Below, in pieces: positions 47,624-57,116 of a stretch of 64,000 nt of DNA; the first letter of the stretch is position 1, and the number at the start of each line of letters is the position of its first letter. The notes below the pieces were generated by a model, which was given only the letters and a program-made list of their open reading frames with translations, had not been told where the DNA came from and did no database searches. Both the position numbers and the translations under genes were made by a program. Source of the DNA: Arachnopeziza araneosa (Eukaryota > Ascomycota > Leotiomycetes > Helotiales > Arachnopezizaceae); NCBI GenBank assembly GCA_003988855.1, contig QYAI01000131.1, positions 33,773-97,772 of the forward strand. The letters run 5' to 3'.

Positions 47624-48410
47624 TTCAGTAAGATAGCACAATCAAACCTGGGAAAAGTAGAAGAATTATCGTACAAGCCAGTGTATTGGCACAAGAATAT
47701 GATAAATCTGTACTGAACTTCCTGTCCTAGCCGATAATAGGCGTCGATATACCTGATGCAGGAAGCTTGTATAGCTTGACGCTAGTAACTTTAAGTAACG
47801 CAATCTGACTTGATTACTTCTTTAAGTTTTCCTTGTGCTATATATGTTGTTGTTTAACCTAAATTTCTTTTGTTGCTTATATCAAGTAGGCCATAATTCT
47901 AACATCGCCTGGGTCAAGTGACTTGCGGAGTCTGTATGCTGTGTGCATGCGAGACACAGCAGCTCAATTTAGGAGAAATGTTAGATATAAGAGCCGTGAT
48001 ATGATGGTGCAGAGCATGCGGGACTGCGCTTCATTCTCAATCTTGCTTCTCGAGATTTGGCTAATCATAATCGGCTTAGGTTCTCTACAAGCAGGCTGCT
48101 CGATGGATACCCATGGCGTGGGAATATGGTACCCTGCACGAAATACGCGGAGATGAGGTGATTTTCTAGGTCTCAGCTTGGCTGAGACGATTGAGATGGA
48201 TCCTAAAAGTAAATCCAGCTAAAAGGCAAGCAGCAGTAGATGGTTTTAAAACTACTTTTTTCACTTCTCATCTCTCTACGATTGCGCTCAATAAAGTTTA
48301 GACATTCAACACTCTCCACTCGATTCTGCTTACGTCGAGTTGATTTCAGTCACACACCCGCTTCAACCCAAAAAATTCACACAGCGCACTTTCCTATCCA
48401 CTCCTCCCTC
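47624..48410. other. Intergenic, about 0.8 kb
   Basis: No gene seen. Part of this is the 3' flank of the membrane protein gene on the minus strand. Confidence 0.5.
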
Positions 48411-49021
48411 TCAACCCAGAAAGCCTCCCGTCGTTTTCCCCTTCTCCAACTCCTCAATCTCCTTCCTCAGCACATCCGCTTTGAAACTCCTAAACGCCCT
48501 CTCGACCCTTTCTCTCGCCTCGGCATCCCCATTAATCGTACTCCTAGCTCTCCAAGCGCCTGTCAGAACTCCCAGCTCACCACCCAAGAAGATACCCGCA
48601 ATACTGAAGAACGTATATGTCGCAAAATCCCCGAGCGGAGTCGGTTTAATCAGTTCCGTGATATCAGGGATAACTTCCTCTCGACCGTCGGCGAATTTGA
48701 CGGACGTGGGTTTCTGAGACGTTTTGAAGGCGTCGAACCATTTACGGCGGGAGGTCCGCAGGCGGAGGGATAGAATAGCTCCAAGGGAGAGGCCGATCAA
48801 CGAACCGAGGAGGACGTGGGTTGATAGAGTGTTGCTGGCGGATTTTAGGAGGGTCCGGTCATTGGGCGTCAGGCTGGTGGGTGTCAATGGAAATCGAACA
48901 GATGGATTTGGCTGAAGAATTGGAGGATATAATCTTACTCATGTTGTAAATGCTCATCCGCAAGCTTCTGAAGATCCGTAGAGGGATTGGGGCGGAAAAG
49001 GGCGAGTGAGTCGGACGACAT
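48411..49021 (-). CDS. Conserved-looking small membrane protein, function unknown
   Basis: Two exons (intron 48874-48938, donor GTAAGA, acceptor CACCAG) give 181 residues beginning MSSDSLALFRPNPSTDLQKL. The second exon has no ATG near its start, which supports the upstream first exon. Two hydrophobic segments are visible: HVLLGSLIGLSLGAILSL at about 53-70 and FATYTFFSIAGIFLGGELGV at about 116-137, each with Gly-rich faces. A charged C-terminal helix follows (ADVLRKEIEELEKGK). The shape fits a small two-pass protein of mitochondria or ER, but I cannot assign a family. Confidence 0.75.
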
Positions 49022-49404
49022 ATTGTTTCTCTCTCACTCCTTCTTCCTGAGTGGAATTAATCGTTGAATAGACGATATGAAGAGAGAAGAGCGAGGATTT
49101 TGAGAGATCTGAATGTGAAAGAAGATTGAGAACGGAAATGAAATAAAGAGGTTGGAATGGAGCTTGAGCTCGGATGATAAGTGACGTTAAGAGCTCGTGA
49201 GTGTGGGGTCGAATGGGCCAATCGGAAATGGATATTTTCACGCCATGCGTAGTAATCATGCGTGTAATCAGTATTGTACCTGGCTAAATCGCTTCCCGCC
49301 AGTATATGCTTACCATAGCTCATACTCGTATATCTAACGCCATGTAAATGCTCATCTATCACTATCCTATCCAACGCGAGGGAATTAGCACGCCAACCCA
49401 GGAA
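49022..49404. other. Intergenic, about 0.4 kb
   Basis: Promoter of the small membrane protein gene and 3' flank of the antiporter gene. Nothing else seen. Confidence 0.5.
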
Positions 49405-50937
49405 TCAAAATCCATCATCGCTCCCACTAATCTCTGGCTCACTTTCTTCTCCTCCAGCTTCATGATTCATTCCATCCAGACCGTCTTCTTCCTGCCCTAA
49501 CAGCGGCGCTCGATCACCTTTCTGTTTCGTATAATGACCCACGATACTTATTGCTGTGGTGCTTAAACCATGGATGAATATGCTTCCCAGCACAGCGAAA
49601 GAGACTGTGGGCCAGATCATGTGGATTGCTTTGAGATGATCGGGGGATGTGTATGGGCTGATGCCAATGGGATTCTGAGGTGTTGAATCGATGGATAATA
49701 GGATTTTGTCGTCTCCATCTTTCAGCAGTTCAGACTTGGCTTCCATCGCAAGGAACAATGCCCCTACTCCCATAGGCCCGAAATGTCCGCAGAACAGAGC
49801 TTCTTGATAGGTTTTTATATCTGGGATTACGCGCTTCATGGCTAGGACAATAGGTATTCGTCGAAAAAGAAGAACGAGAGTAATGAATAGTATGAGTTGC
49901 CATACACCAATATTTGGTGTTATTTCTCGGGGGACGAATTTTGCCCAAGGGATGATGGCGCCAAAGAACACAAACATGGCCGAATTCAGCATCATGTCGA
50001 CTATCTGAGGGAATGGTAATTCGCGAGTTTTCTTGGCAAACCAGCCATCATGGGCGAAACCTACGCCGGCGCCGAAAGCGACGAGGAAATCATCACTCCC
50101 GAGAATGGAACCAATTCCGACGCAGAGAATAGAGAGCAATAGGTAAAACACAACGAAAGATGGTTTGGTTATGTATTCGTTTGTATAAGAAAATCGGAGG
50201 AGACGGTTGGAGAATTTTCCAAGGGCAAGACCGATGGCAAGGCCGACTACACACTGCCAGAGAATGGTGATGAGTAGCCATTCTTTGAGAGCGGTTCTGG
50301 GGACTGAGGAGTATTTCAAGAGAGTGATGCCGATATAAAGGAAAGGGAAAGATATCCCATCATTGCAGGCTGATTCTGCGGCGAGGAGGTTCTTAAGTCG
50401 TTTCGGAACGCGTGAAGAGAATTTAGAACTCGAGAGCACAGAGGCGGCTAGGACGGGGTCGGTTGGGGAGAGGCAGGCCCCAATTATGAGGGAGGAGGCG
50501 ATGGAGGTATGTAAGATAAAGTAAGCGAAGAAGGCTGTTATGGCCCATGAAAATGTCATGATTGGACCGAGGAAATAGAGGACAGAGACATAGTGCCGTG
50601 TGAAGTAGTACTTAGGGAGTTCGATCCCTACGAAGAAGCATTGGATGCCTACGATTACTCGTGTGATCTCTTGGAGGATGATGTCGTCTTCGTCTTTGAC
50701 TCCCCATGCTGCTGGGTTAAGAATGCCAAGAACTGCGGGTCCGAGTAGAATGCCATAAAGGACAGCGAGTGGTGGTTCTAGATGTGTTTAGTACGTTGGT
50801 TTTGGTCTTGGAGCGTACATACCAGAGAGGTGAAGCTTGTTTCTTATAAATTGTGAGAAAAGAGCATAGACAATAAGAAATATTGATATCGTCAAATAAG
50901 CAACGTGAGCTGGCGTAGGGGAGAATTGGTCCCACAT
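49405..50937 (-). CDS. Na+(K+)/H+ antiporter, fungal Nha1/CPA1 type with a short tail
   Basis: Two exons (intron 50778-50822) give 495 residues. The first exon holds TM1 (VAYLTISIFLIVYALFSQF); the splice yields LHLSEPPLAVLYGILLGPAV. Further family marks are FFVGIELPKYYF, LSPTDPVLAASVLSS, AAESACNDGISFPF with the Asn-Asp pair that carries ions, and DDFLVAFGAGVGFAHDGW. About a dozen membrane segments are expected. The protein exports Na+ or K+ for protons at the plasma membrane, keeping salt and pH balance. After the last membrane segment only about 60 residues remain, acidic at the end (EESEPEISGSDDGF), while the yeast protein has a tail of several hundred residues. Its promoter faces PEX2's 3' end. 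Confidence 0.93.
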
Positions 50938-51589
50938 CTTGCTGCAGCTTATTCTGAAGTGTTATCAACAAGAATTGATGTAGTTTTATCGGGTCGTACG
51001 AACTTGAACCAAAGTAACTTATAAATAAGAACATATGGAATGTATTCCCATGACTTGTAACTCGAGACAAAATGGTGAAATGAGAGAAATATCGTGAGAA
51101 TAGTTGCTCTGCTGATCGGTTCAAATGATGTCATTATCACATGACATGAAGATGATTCATGATACCGTAGCTTATTGTAAAAAATACTTTCAGTTGTCGA
51201 ATGTCAAATTCGGCATTCAAAACAATTCCGAAGAGAAAGTCTTTAACAATATAACACAGAAAATGGCGTTTGAAATCTTATATCTATGTGTAATAGATAT
51301 TTGTTTGACAATCTCAAAACACAGGAGCGGCTAAGAATTATTGTTTCCCTTGGTAGACAGCTTTGTCTCTCTGAGTCTCACCATAAGAGGTATTGTACAA
51401 TTATAGATGATTGAGGCTGCCACTTCCCAGGAAAGGATGGAAGAGTGATTAAGGCTAGCTCATAGTGCACACGATCGAAGTGAGATGTGTATTGACAGAC
51501 GTTATTGATTCCGGCACCTTGGTATCTCGTGCGCCATTCAAATGCATATATATCAAACAGCCTCACCAGCCAAAATGTGTCCCAATATA
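50938..51589. other. Intergenic with repeat copy B
   Basis: Upstream of the antiporter gene and downstream of PEX2. No coding sequence recognised apart from the repeat. Confidence 0.5.
51178..51361 (+). repeat. Dispersed repeat, copy B
   Basis: Partner of the segment at 9672-9866, same orientation. Shared landmarks in order are AGTTGTCG, TCAAAACAATTCCG, TTTGAAATCTTATAT and TCCCTTGGT. Small gaps separate the blocks after position 51,255. No terminal inverted repeats or target-site duplication were clear by eye. Confidence 0.7.
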
Positions 51590-53011
51590 TTAATCGTCCT
51601 CCTCTTCCATAACTCCATCATCTTCCTCATCAAAAGCCTCAGATTCTCCTAAGTCTGAAGCTTCGGAAGAAGAATCGTCTTTGGCCGTCTTAGATGCTGG
51701 AGGAATTTCATCATCAACCTCCGGGCGAGGCTCAACTTCAGTCATTTCCCGTACCGGTTCCGAGAACCCAACTGTCTTCGAGGATGTTACAGACTTAGGT
51801 GTATCTTCAATAACGTCTCCACTCCAAGGTTTGCACTCTTTCACTTCTTCTCCGCAACGAAGACATGTCCAGCCCTCTCCTTCTTCCGATTCTAGTCGAC
51901 CAACTAGACATACAAAACAATATATGCATCCGCATGGTATGGTTTCGTACGGATTTGTGATATCTGTCTGTGCAGAACCAATCACCCCAGAAGCTCCAGA
52001 AGCCGCAATAACCTCTGCTTCCGATGTCGGTGTTGAATTTTGATCCTGATAGCATATCGCACATGTCCGTTCCGGTAAGAATGCAAATTCTCCTGATTTA
52101 ATTTCGACCTCTTCCTCTGCACTACTTTTAACAATTGCTTTCGTTTTTCTCCAGATTCGCGCAAGCCACCTTCTCCATCTACTAATACCCACCAGAGGCA
52201 AGACAAAAAGTAGAAACTCTGTGAAAGCATGCCACACTAATTGTCGATTCAGGTATTCAAACGACACTTCTCTGCTGACCTGACTTGTGGGTGGTGCTAG
52301 CCGTAACCTCAATACCCTATCTAACAACGTCCTATATCTTCCATTCACCAAGAATACTAAGAAGCTTGCAAATGCTGCCGTTGAATGTACCGTGGAAAGC
52401 GTATCTGATAACCGGCTCAACTTCCGAACCCTCTCGGATTGTTGTTCATACCCGCCATCATTCTCAACTAACCAACCTTCCCACTTCATCCACGCATATC
52501 GCCCTCCAACAGTAGCTAGTCCATATGCAGCCTTTTGCCAACGACTTGGACTTAGCAAACCCGGTCCCTTGTTCCTCGCATCCGTAAACTTTAGATTTTG
52601 TAGCGCGGCACCATATGTAGCGTCATGATCCCAAACTGTCAATTTGAACAACGCCGCTCTCAGTAGGAGCATAATCTCCGGGGCCCAGTCATCTTGCAGA
52701 TGTGATCCGAGGTACTTGAGCCCTTGCCCAAACTGCCCTCTTAGAAGCTCAAGGAGTTCTTCATCTAAAAGTTCCGCATCGACCTGTCCTACTCTGAAGG
52801 CTGGTCTCGTTCCTTCACGCCCTGAGATCGAGTCCCATATTGACAGGCCCGCGGCACCAAGACGTTGAATCGGAGCTGGAAGATTCGAAAGCTGGGCTTG
52901 AACGCGAGATGCGGATGCTTGTGCTGCGAGGCGGGCTTGGTTAGAAGCTTCGCGAGCTTGTCGGCGTGCAACTATTCGCTGCTGTGCAAGGGCAAAGTCG
53001 TCGGGAGGCAT
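51590..53011 (-). CDS. PEX2: Peroxin-2, RING-type E3 ubiquitin ligase of the peroxisome membrane
   Basis: A single exon of 473 residues. The N-terminal half has the Pex2/Pex12 fold marks, such as ELLELLRGQFGQGLKYLGSH and YLNRQLVWHAFTEFLLFVLP. Hydrophobic helices lie at about 210-230 and 265-285. The RING finger begins CAICYQDQN and ends CLRCGEEV, with CGCIYCFVC in the middle, so most zinc ligands are present. An insertion of about 30 residues separates the first CxxC from the rest. With Pex10 and Pex12 it ubiquitinates the import receptor Pex5 for recycling. The acidic C-terminal tail (SEAFDEEDDGVMEEEDD) is about 100 residues. Starts at the only suitable ATG, followed by an Ala/Arg/Gln-rich helix. 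Confidence 0.93.
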   Translation of the reverse strand: MPPDDFALAQQRIVARRQAREASNQARLAAQASASRVQAQLSNLPAPIQRLGAAGLSIWDSISGREGTRPAFRVGQVDAELLDEELLELLRGQFGQGLKYLGSHLQDDWAPEIMLLLRAALFKLTVWDHDATYGAALQNLKFTDARNKGPGLLSPSRWQKAAYGLATVGGRYAWMKWEGWLVENDGGYEQQSERVRKLSRLSDTLSTVHSTAAFASFLVFLVNGRYRTLLDRVLRLRLAPPTSQVSREVSFEYLNRQLVWHAFTEFLLFVLPLVGISRWRRWLARIWRKTKAIVKSSAEEEVEIKSGEFAFLPERTCAICYQDQNSTPTSEAEVIAASGASGVIGSAQTDITNPYETIPCGCIYCFVCLVGRLESEEGEGWTCLRCGEEVKECKPWSGDVIEDTPKSVTSSKTVGFSEPVREMTEVEPRPEVDDEIPPASKTAKDDSSSEASDLGESEAFDEEDDGVMEEEDD

Positions 53012-54429
53012 GTCATCGAAAGGACATTAAAGTTGTTGTGAGATGAAGTGGAATGGAGTTTATCACGCGTTCCTGATGAGAAGGCTGAACGAGCCGAGGC
53101 TGAAGTTAGCCGACAAGCTAAACCCGATTTGGCATGTGCTTAACAGGGTTGAGATTTCGGATTTCATACTGGAGGAATACTCTGTCTCCAATTAGCAATC
53201 ATCAGTACTGCTAAAATAACTCGAATTCATATGATCTGAAGAACTAAGTCTTCCGTAACGAGAATAAGCTTAGCCGCAATCCTGCAAATGGACCTGGACC
53301 TTAGGTAAGCGCTCAGCTTGCCTGTCTATTACCATTCCTTCTTTTCAAGACTCGTGTCTTGTTGTCTGAATCTTTTGCAATATGCAGGCCTCATTTGCCA
53401 TTTGCTGTCAAGCCAGATATACACAGACTTAAAACGCCTGTTGTTGACGCATCTCTCTAACTACTGTCGAAGCAAGCAGCTTTGCTCCAGGGAGTAAGAG
53501 CTGACGATTCAATGCGTACTAGCGGACTTAGCTTTGACAGATTCTTTTCCGCAAGTATTGAGAGCAATGGCTTCCTGTGAGACAATTGATTTAAAATCAC
53601 GAGATTCTGTTAGATTCAATCAACATGTCGGTCTGATTTCCTGATTAACCGGTAGTTTGGTCTCAGAAAGCTTAATGCTACGCTTGTGTACAAATTAGAT
53701 TCAGGCGTCATTCTGAATTATGCGAAATTCTTTCCGCCATCATCCAGGGGCTTCGAAATAACAGATTCAACCAATTGAAAACAACTTAGCTGTACCTGTA
53801 GTGCCTACTAGATGGCCTCTATGGTAACGTGTGATACTTTGGGTGGTCCCATTCTACAAGGCGGACTGCGCAGCCTCAATCCTGAATACAACTTTATCAT
53901 TAGTCTAATTATCAGCAGTCCCGACACGAACTGAGGCCCCCGACATGGATATTCAAGCGAGGCTAGTGATAGCCACCACTTCTGCAAGCCACATTACCGA
54001 GCCTCGTGGGCCTCAACTGAGTTGTGGGAGTATAAGTTCCAGGAAATTCCTCTCAAGAATTCTCAACCGCAAACTTCTCAACCGCAAACTTCTCAACCGC
54101 AAACTTTTCAAACTCAAACTTTTCTTTTAGGACGTTCAAAGGCTTTGTTCCCAAGTATCGAACAGGAGAAGGACTTCAGCTTGATCAAAGGATCTAGTGA
54201 AAGTTATTTCTTGCTATACCTACGGTATAAAGAACTTCATGCGACTTGAACGCGATGGCTTCTCCCCGGGGCTTGATCACTGTTTGGTGAGAGAGCCCTA
54301 GGGTAAACCTTCAAGATGGACTTTCGCTATGAAGATGATTCTCATCAACAGCGTCCATGGCATCGGTGGCTAACTTACTGAACATCGAACTCGGATCAAA
54401 GTGTTACCGCAGATCCTCGATGGTTTTGG
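53012..54429. other. Intergenic, about 1.4 kb, with a possible coding remnant
   Basis: Most of this is without features. Between about 53,935 and 54,249 one frame stays open without an ATG (it includes ASWASTELWEYKFQEIPLKN) and crosses a 15-bp tandem repeat. It could be a remnant of a gene, but I recognise no family. Confidence 0.35.
54061..54120. repeat. 15-bp tandem repeat, three exact copies and one diverged
   Basis: The unit TCTCAACCGCAAACT occurs three times without change from 54061 to 54105; a fourth has three changes. In one frame it would encode SQPQT repeats. The 15-bp length keeps any frame. Confidence 0.85.
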
Positions 54430-55341
54430 ATGCAGACTCGCGCTGAAACTATCTTGGCCCCCTGGAGTGATCTCTCTGATAGTTCCCAAAAAGATATTCA
54501 ATTACCATCATCCACGCGGACAATTGCCGATCCCGACACCACATCAGCCCTGCCATTATTTGCAGCACAGCAGCCTCTGCCTGTATCTTTCACTGAGAAC
54601 TTTGAACTAGATTGTGAATATGCCTTTAATTCTCCGCTAGATTTGAGCTATACATTCGAAATGGAAATGATGACAGTGGATAGCATTCTGGACTCTTTTC
54701 TTTCAAAAAATTCACAGTCTTTACCTGCTGCTTCTTCTTTCTTGGAGGGACCAATACCTTCTTTCAACAATTCATCGACTGTCAGGACTCTTGATTATAG
54801 TGTGATGCCTTCGAGGCTCGGATCCGCCACTGCCAACTCTCCACGCTGTTTTGGGCAAATTAACTCGGCTGGCTCACAAGCATCTTCCTCTTCGCCAGAA
54901 ACTAGGTCGCCTGACTCGAAACAATGGGCCTCAGTTACTGGTACTTCGACAACGCCGCTTGTCTCCTCAAACTTCTCTCCTAACGCCAATATATCCTCTC
55001 AGGTATCTTGTACTTTCGCAGGATGCCAAAGGAAGATCTCTCGGCAACACGAGTTTAAGTAAGAATACCTATCTACTTTATTGAATAACAACTGACTTCA
55101 CTGTAGTTGACACAAGAAATCTCATACGCATCCGTGTCCCTGTCAGCACTGTGGGCGGGGCTTTGAAACTATAAAGGATGTCAAACGGCACATCAACGAT
55201 GTACACGAGACCACGAAAGAGCATTTCTGCCCAGTATCTACTTGTAGTTATTCGAGATTTGGTTCTGCGGGAAAGGGGTTTCCACGGAAAGATAATTGGA
55301 AGAGGCATATGAGGAGCAAACACGATCTTATGCAGTCATAG
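54430..55341 (+). pseudogene. C2H2 zinc finger regulator interrupted by an in-frame TGA
   Basis: The first exon begins MQTRAETILAPWSDL, is Ser/Thr-rich, and ends inside a finger: CTFAGCQRKISRQHEF. A good intron follows (55064-55106, donor GTAAGA, acceptor CTGTAG). The next codons are TGA, then HKKSHTHPCPCQHCGRGF, then a second finger and KGFPRKDNWKRHMRSKH. In relatives the first finger reads HEFNRH; here the Arg codon CGA is TGA at 55108-55110, a C-to-T change. With it, all fingers but half of one are lost. An alternative splice from a donor before the first finger to an AAG acceptor would keep the frame but drop that finger. Could also be a sequencing error. I call it a probable pseudogene. 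Confidence 0.6.
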
Positions 55342-55747
55342 CTGGCATAGAAATGCGACAACGCTGCAGAGAATACGCAACTAATTTTTCTGGTTTATTC
55401 AATAAAAATTTCACCCATTCGAAACTAAATATTAACGCTGTTGTATGGATCAGAAAGTATTCGAGCGGCTTGCTACATCGGCTAGTTGAAACACAATTCT
55501 TTTGATTCCTGGCTGAATTAGCATTCCTTTAGAGACCTTTTGGTCCTAAAGTTCTACGCGCTGAATGTTGCTGTACAAACGCTTAGCGAAGTCGACATAC
55601 CTAAATGATTAGATTGCTCAGTGAGAACCTGTAATCCCATATCTCGATGAAAATATGATCTACAAGTTACTTTGATGGACCGTAGAGATAAGTCTCATGA
55701 CCTCGAGAGAATATCCTCAAGCAGGACTTCTCAGGCCACAATACGTT
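55342..55747. other. Intergenic, about 0.4 kb
   Basis: Convergent 3' flanks; nothing recognised. Confidence 0.5.
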
Positions 55748-56893
55748 TTAAGGAATAGCAAGTACAACTTTCCCTCTCACTCTGCCTCCCTCCATTGCCT
55801 GTACAGCCTTTTTCCATCCCTCTCTTTCATCAAAAGCTCCTTCAATCACCTCCTGAATCTCGATCTTCACTTCGCCTCTCTCCACCAATCCCACTACTTT
55901 CTCAAGATACTCACTCTTCGAGTACAGACCCACACAAGCGTATCTCGGACCCCAGATCCACCCTTTAATGTATCTTACTATCTGCGCAGGATTGTTGAAA
56001 TATGTAATTGGACCCCCAAGCCTCTTCACATCTGACTTGTCGCCGACAATAGTTACATATGCACCCTTAAGATGTAAAATCAAGGGGTACGAGGAGAGTA
56101 GTTCGGTGCCACCAACACAGTCAACCAGCAAATCGAACTTGTTGGTGTTAGAGGCTGAAATGAGGGGTTGAGTAATATCTTGGCTGGTGTAATCGATCAC
56201 TTCATCTGCACCAAGTGTTTTCACATATGATTCGTTTTTGGCCGAGCAAATAGCTGTGACATGGCAATCATAGGCTACCTTGGCAACTATTTACAATTTA
56301 ATAAGAAACAAGAGAGATTTGAGCTAAGATGAGACTTACGCTGGACAAGCCACGAACCTGTTCCGCCAGATGCACCTCGGACGATAACTCTTCGTTGGGA
56401 GGTTTCAGGTGGCGGAAGCCAGTCAAGACAAGAATAGGCTGTGAGAGCGACCAGTGGAATTGAAGCTGCCTGCTCGTGAGTGAGGCTGTTGGGTTTCTTG
56501 GCAACAGGATCTGAAGCTGGTTTTACATTGATATACTCGCTGAAAGTGCCTTGACCAAACTAAAATTCTTAGTCATTATCTAACGATAATTCAAATCTGG
56601 CTCACAGCTTGGAATAGAAGGCCAAATATATCATCTCCTTCGGCCCAGTTTGTGATACTTGAACCAACTGCAACGACAGTTCCTGAGAAATCCCGTCCCA
56701 TGCCTTTATCACCAGACACAACTCCAACGAGCGGTGATCTCCAAAGTTGGATATCAACTGGATTGATGGATGCGGCTTTGACTTTCACTAGTATATCATT
56801 TGCAGGAAGTGGTGGGATGTCTTTCTCTTCGATTTGGAGATCTCCACCTAGAGTAGAGAAACGAAGAGTTTTATTGATTGTTGGATATGTCAT
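55748..56893 (-). CDS. Medium-chain reductase, quinone oxidoreductase-like (RTN4IP1/zeta-crystallin type)
   Basis: Three exons (introns 56560-56605 and 56287-56339) give 348 residues. The N-terminal GroES-like domain contains LVKVKAASINPVDIQLWRSP and GRDFSGTVVAVGSS, without the zinc-binding Cys and His of classic alcohol dehydrogenases. The Rossmann domain follows with VIVRGASGGTGSWLVQLAK, whose last residues are restored by the second splice. Next are GADEVIDYTSQDI and FDLLVDCVGG. It should be an NADPH-dependent reductase of quinones or enones in the cytosol or mitochondria; the real substrate is unknown. The start MTYPTINKTLRF fits the family; longer starts upstream add no homology. Confidence 0.92.
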
Positions 56894-57116
56894 AGTGAAA
56901 GTAGTCAAACAATAACACAAAACCTCAATCGTAATAAGCAATTCAAGAGTGTTTACGAGAGCAACTTTGCTTGATGGTGGTGATGTCAAATCGTGACAGG
57001 GATTGGAAGCCAACACAGCAAGCCACAACGCGGGGCCAGCCTCGCATATCGAAACTTTTTCTAGAGTGCAACCGTAACAATCCTAAAACCCCCAAGTCTT
57101 TTCTCTTGCTCCCGAT
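56894..57116. promoter_or_regulatory. Compact bidirectional promoter
   Basis: Only 223 bp lie between the ATG of the reductase gene (leftward) and the ATG of the importin gene (rightward), so both promoters and 5' UTRs must share it. Confidence 0.6.
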
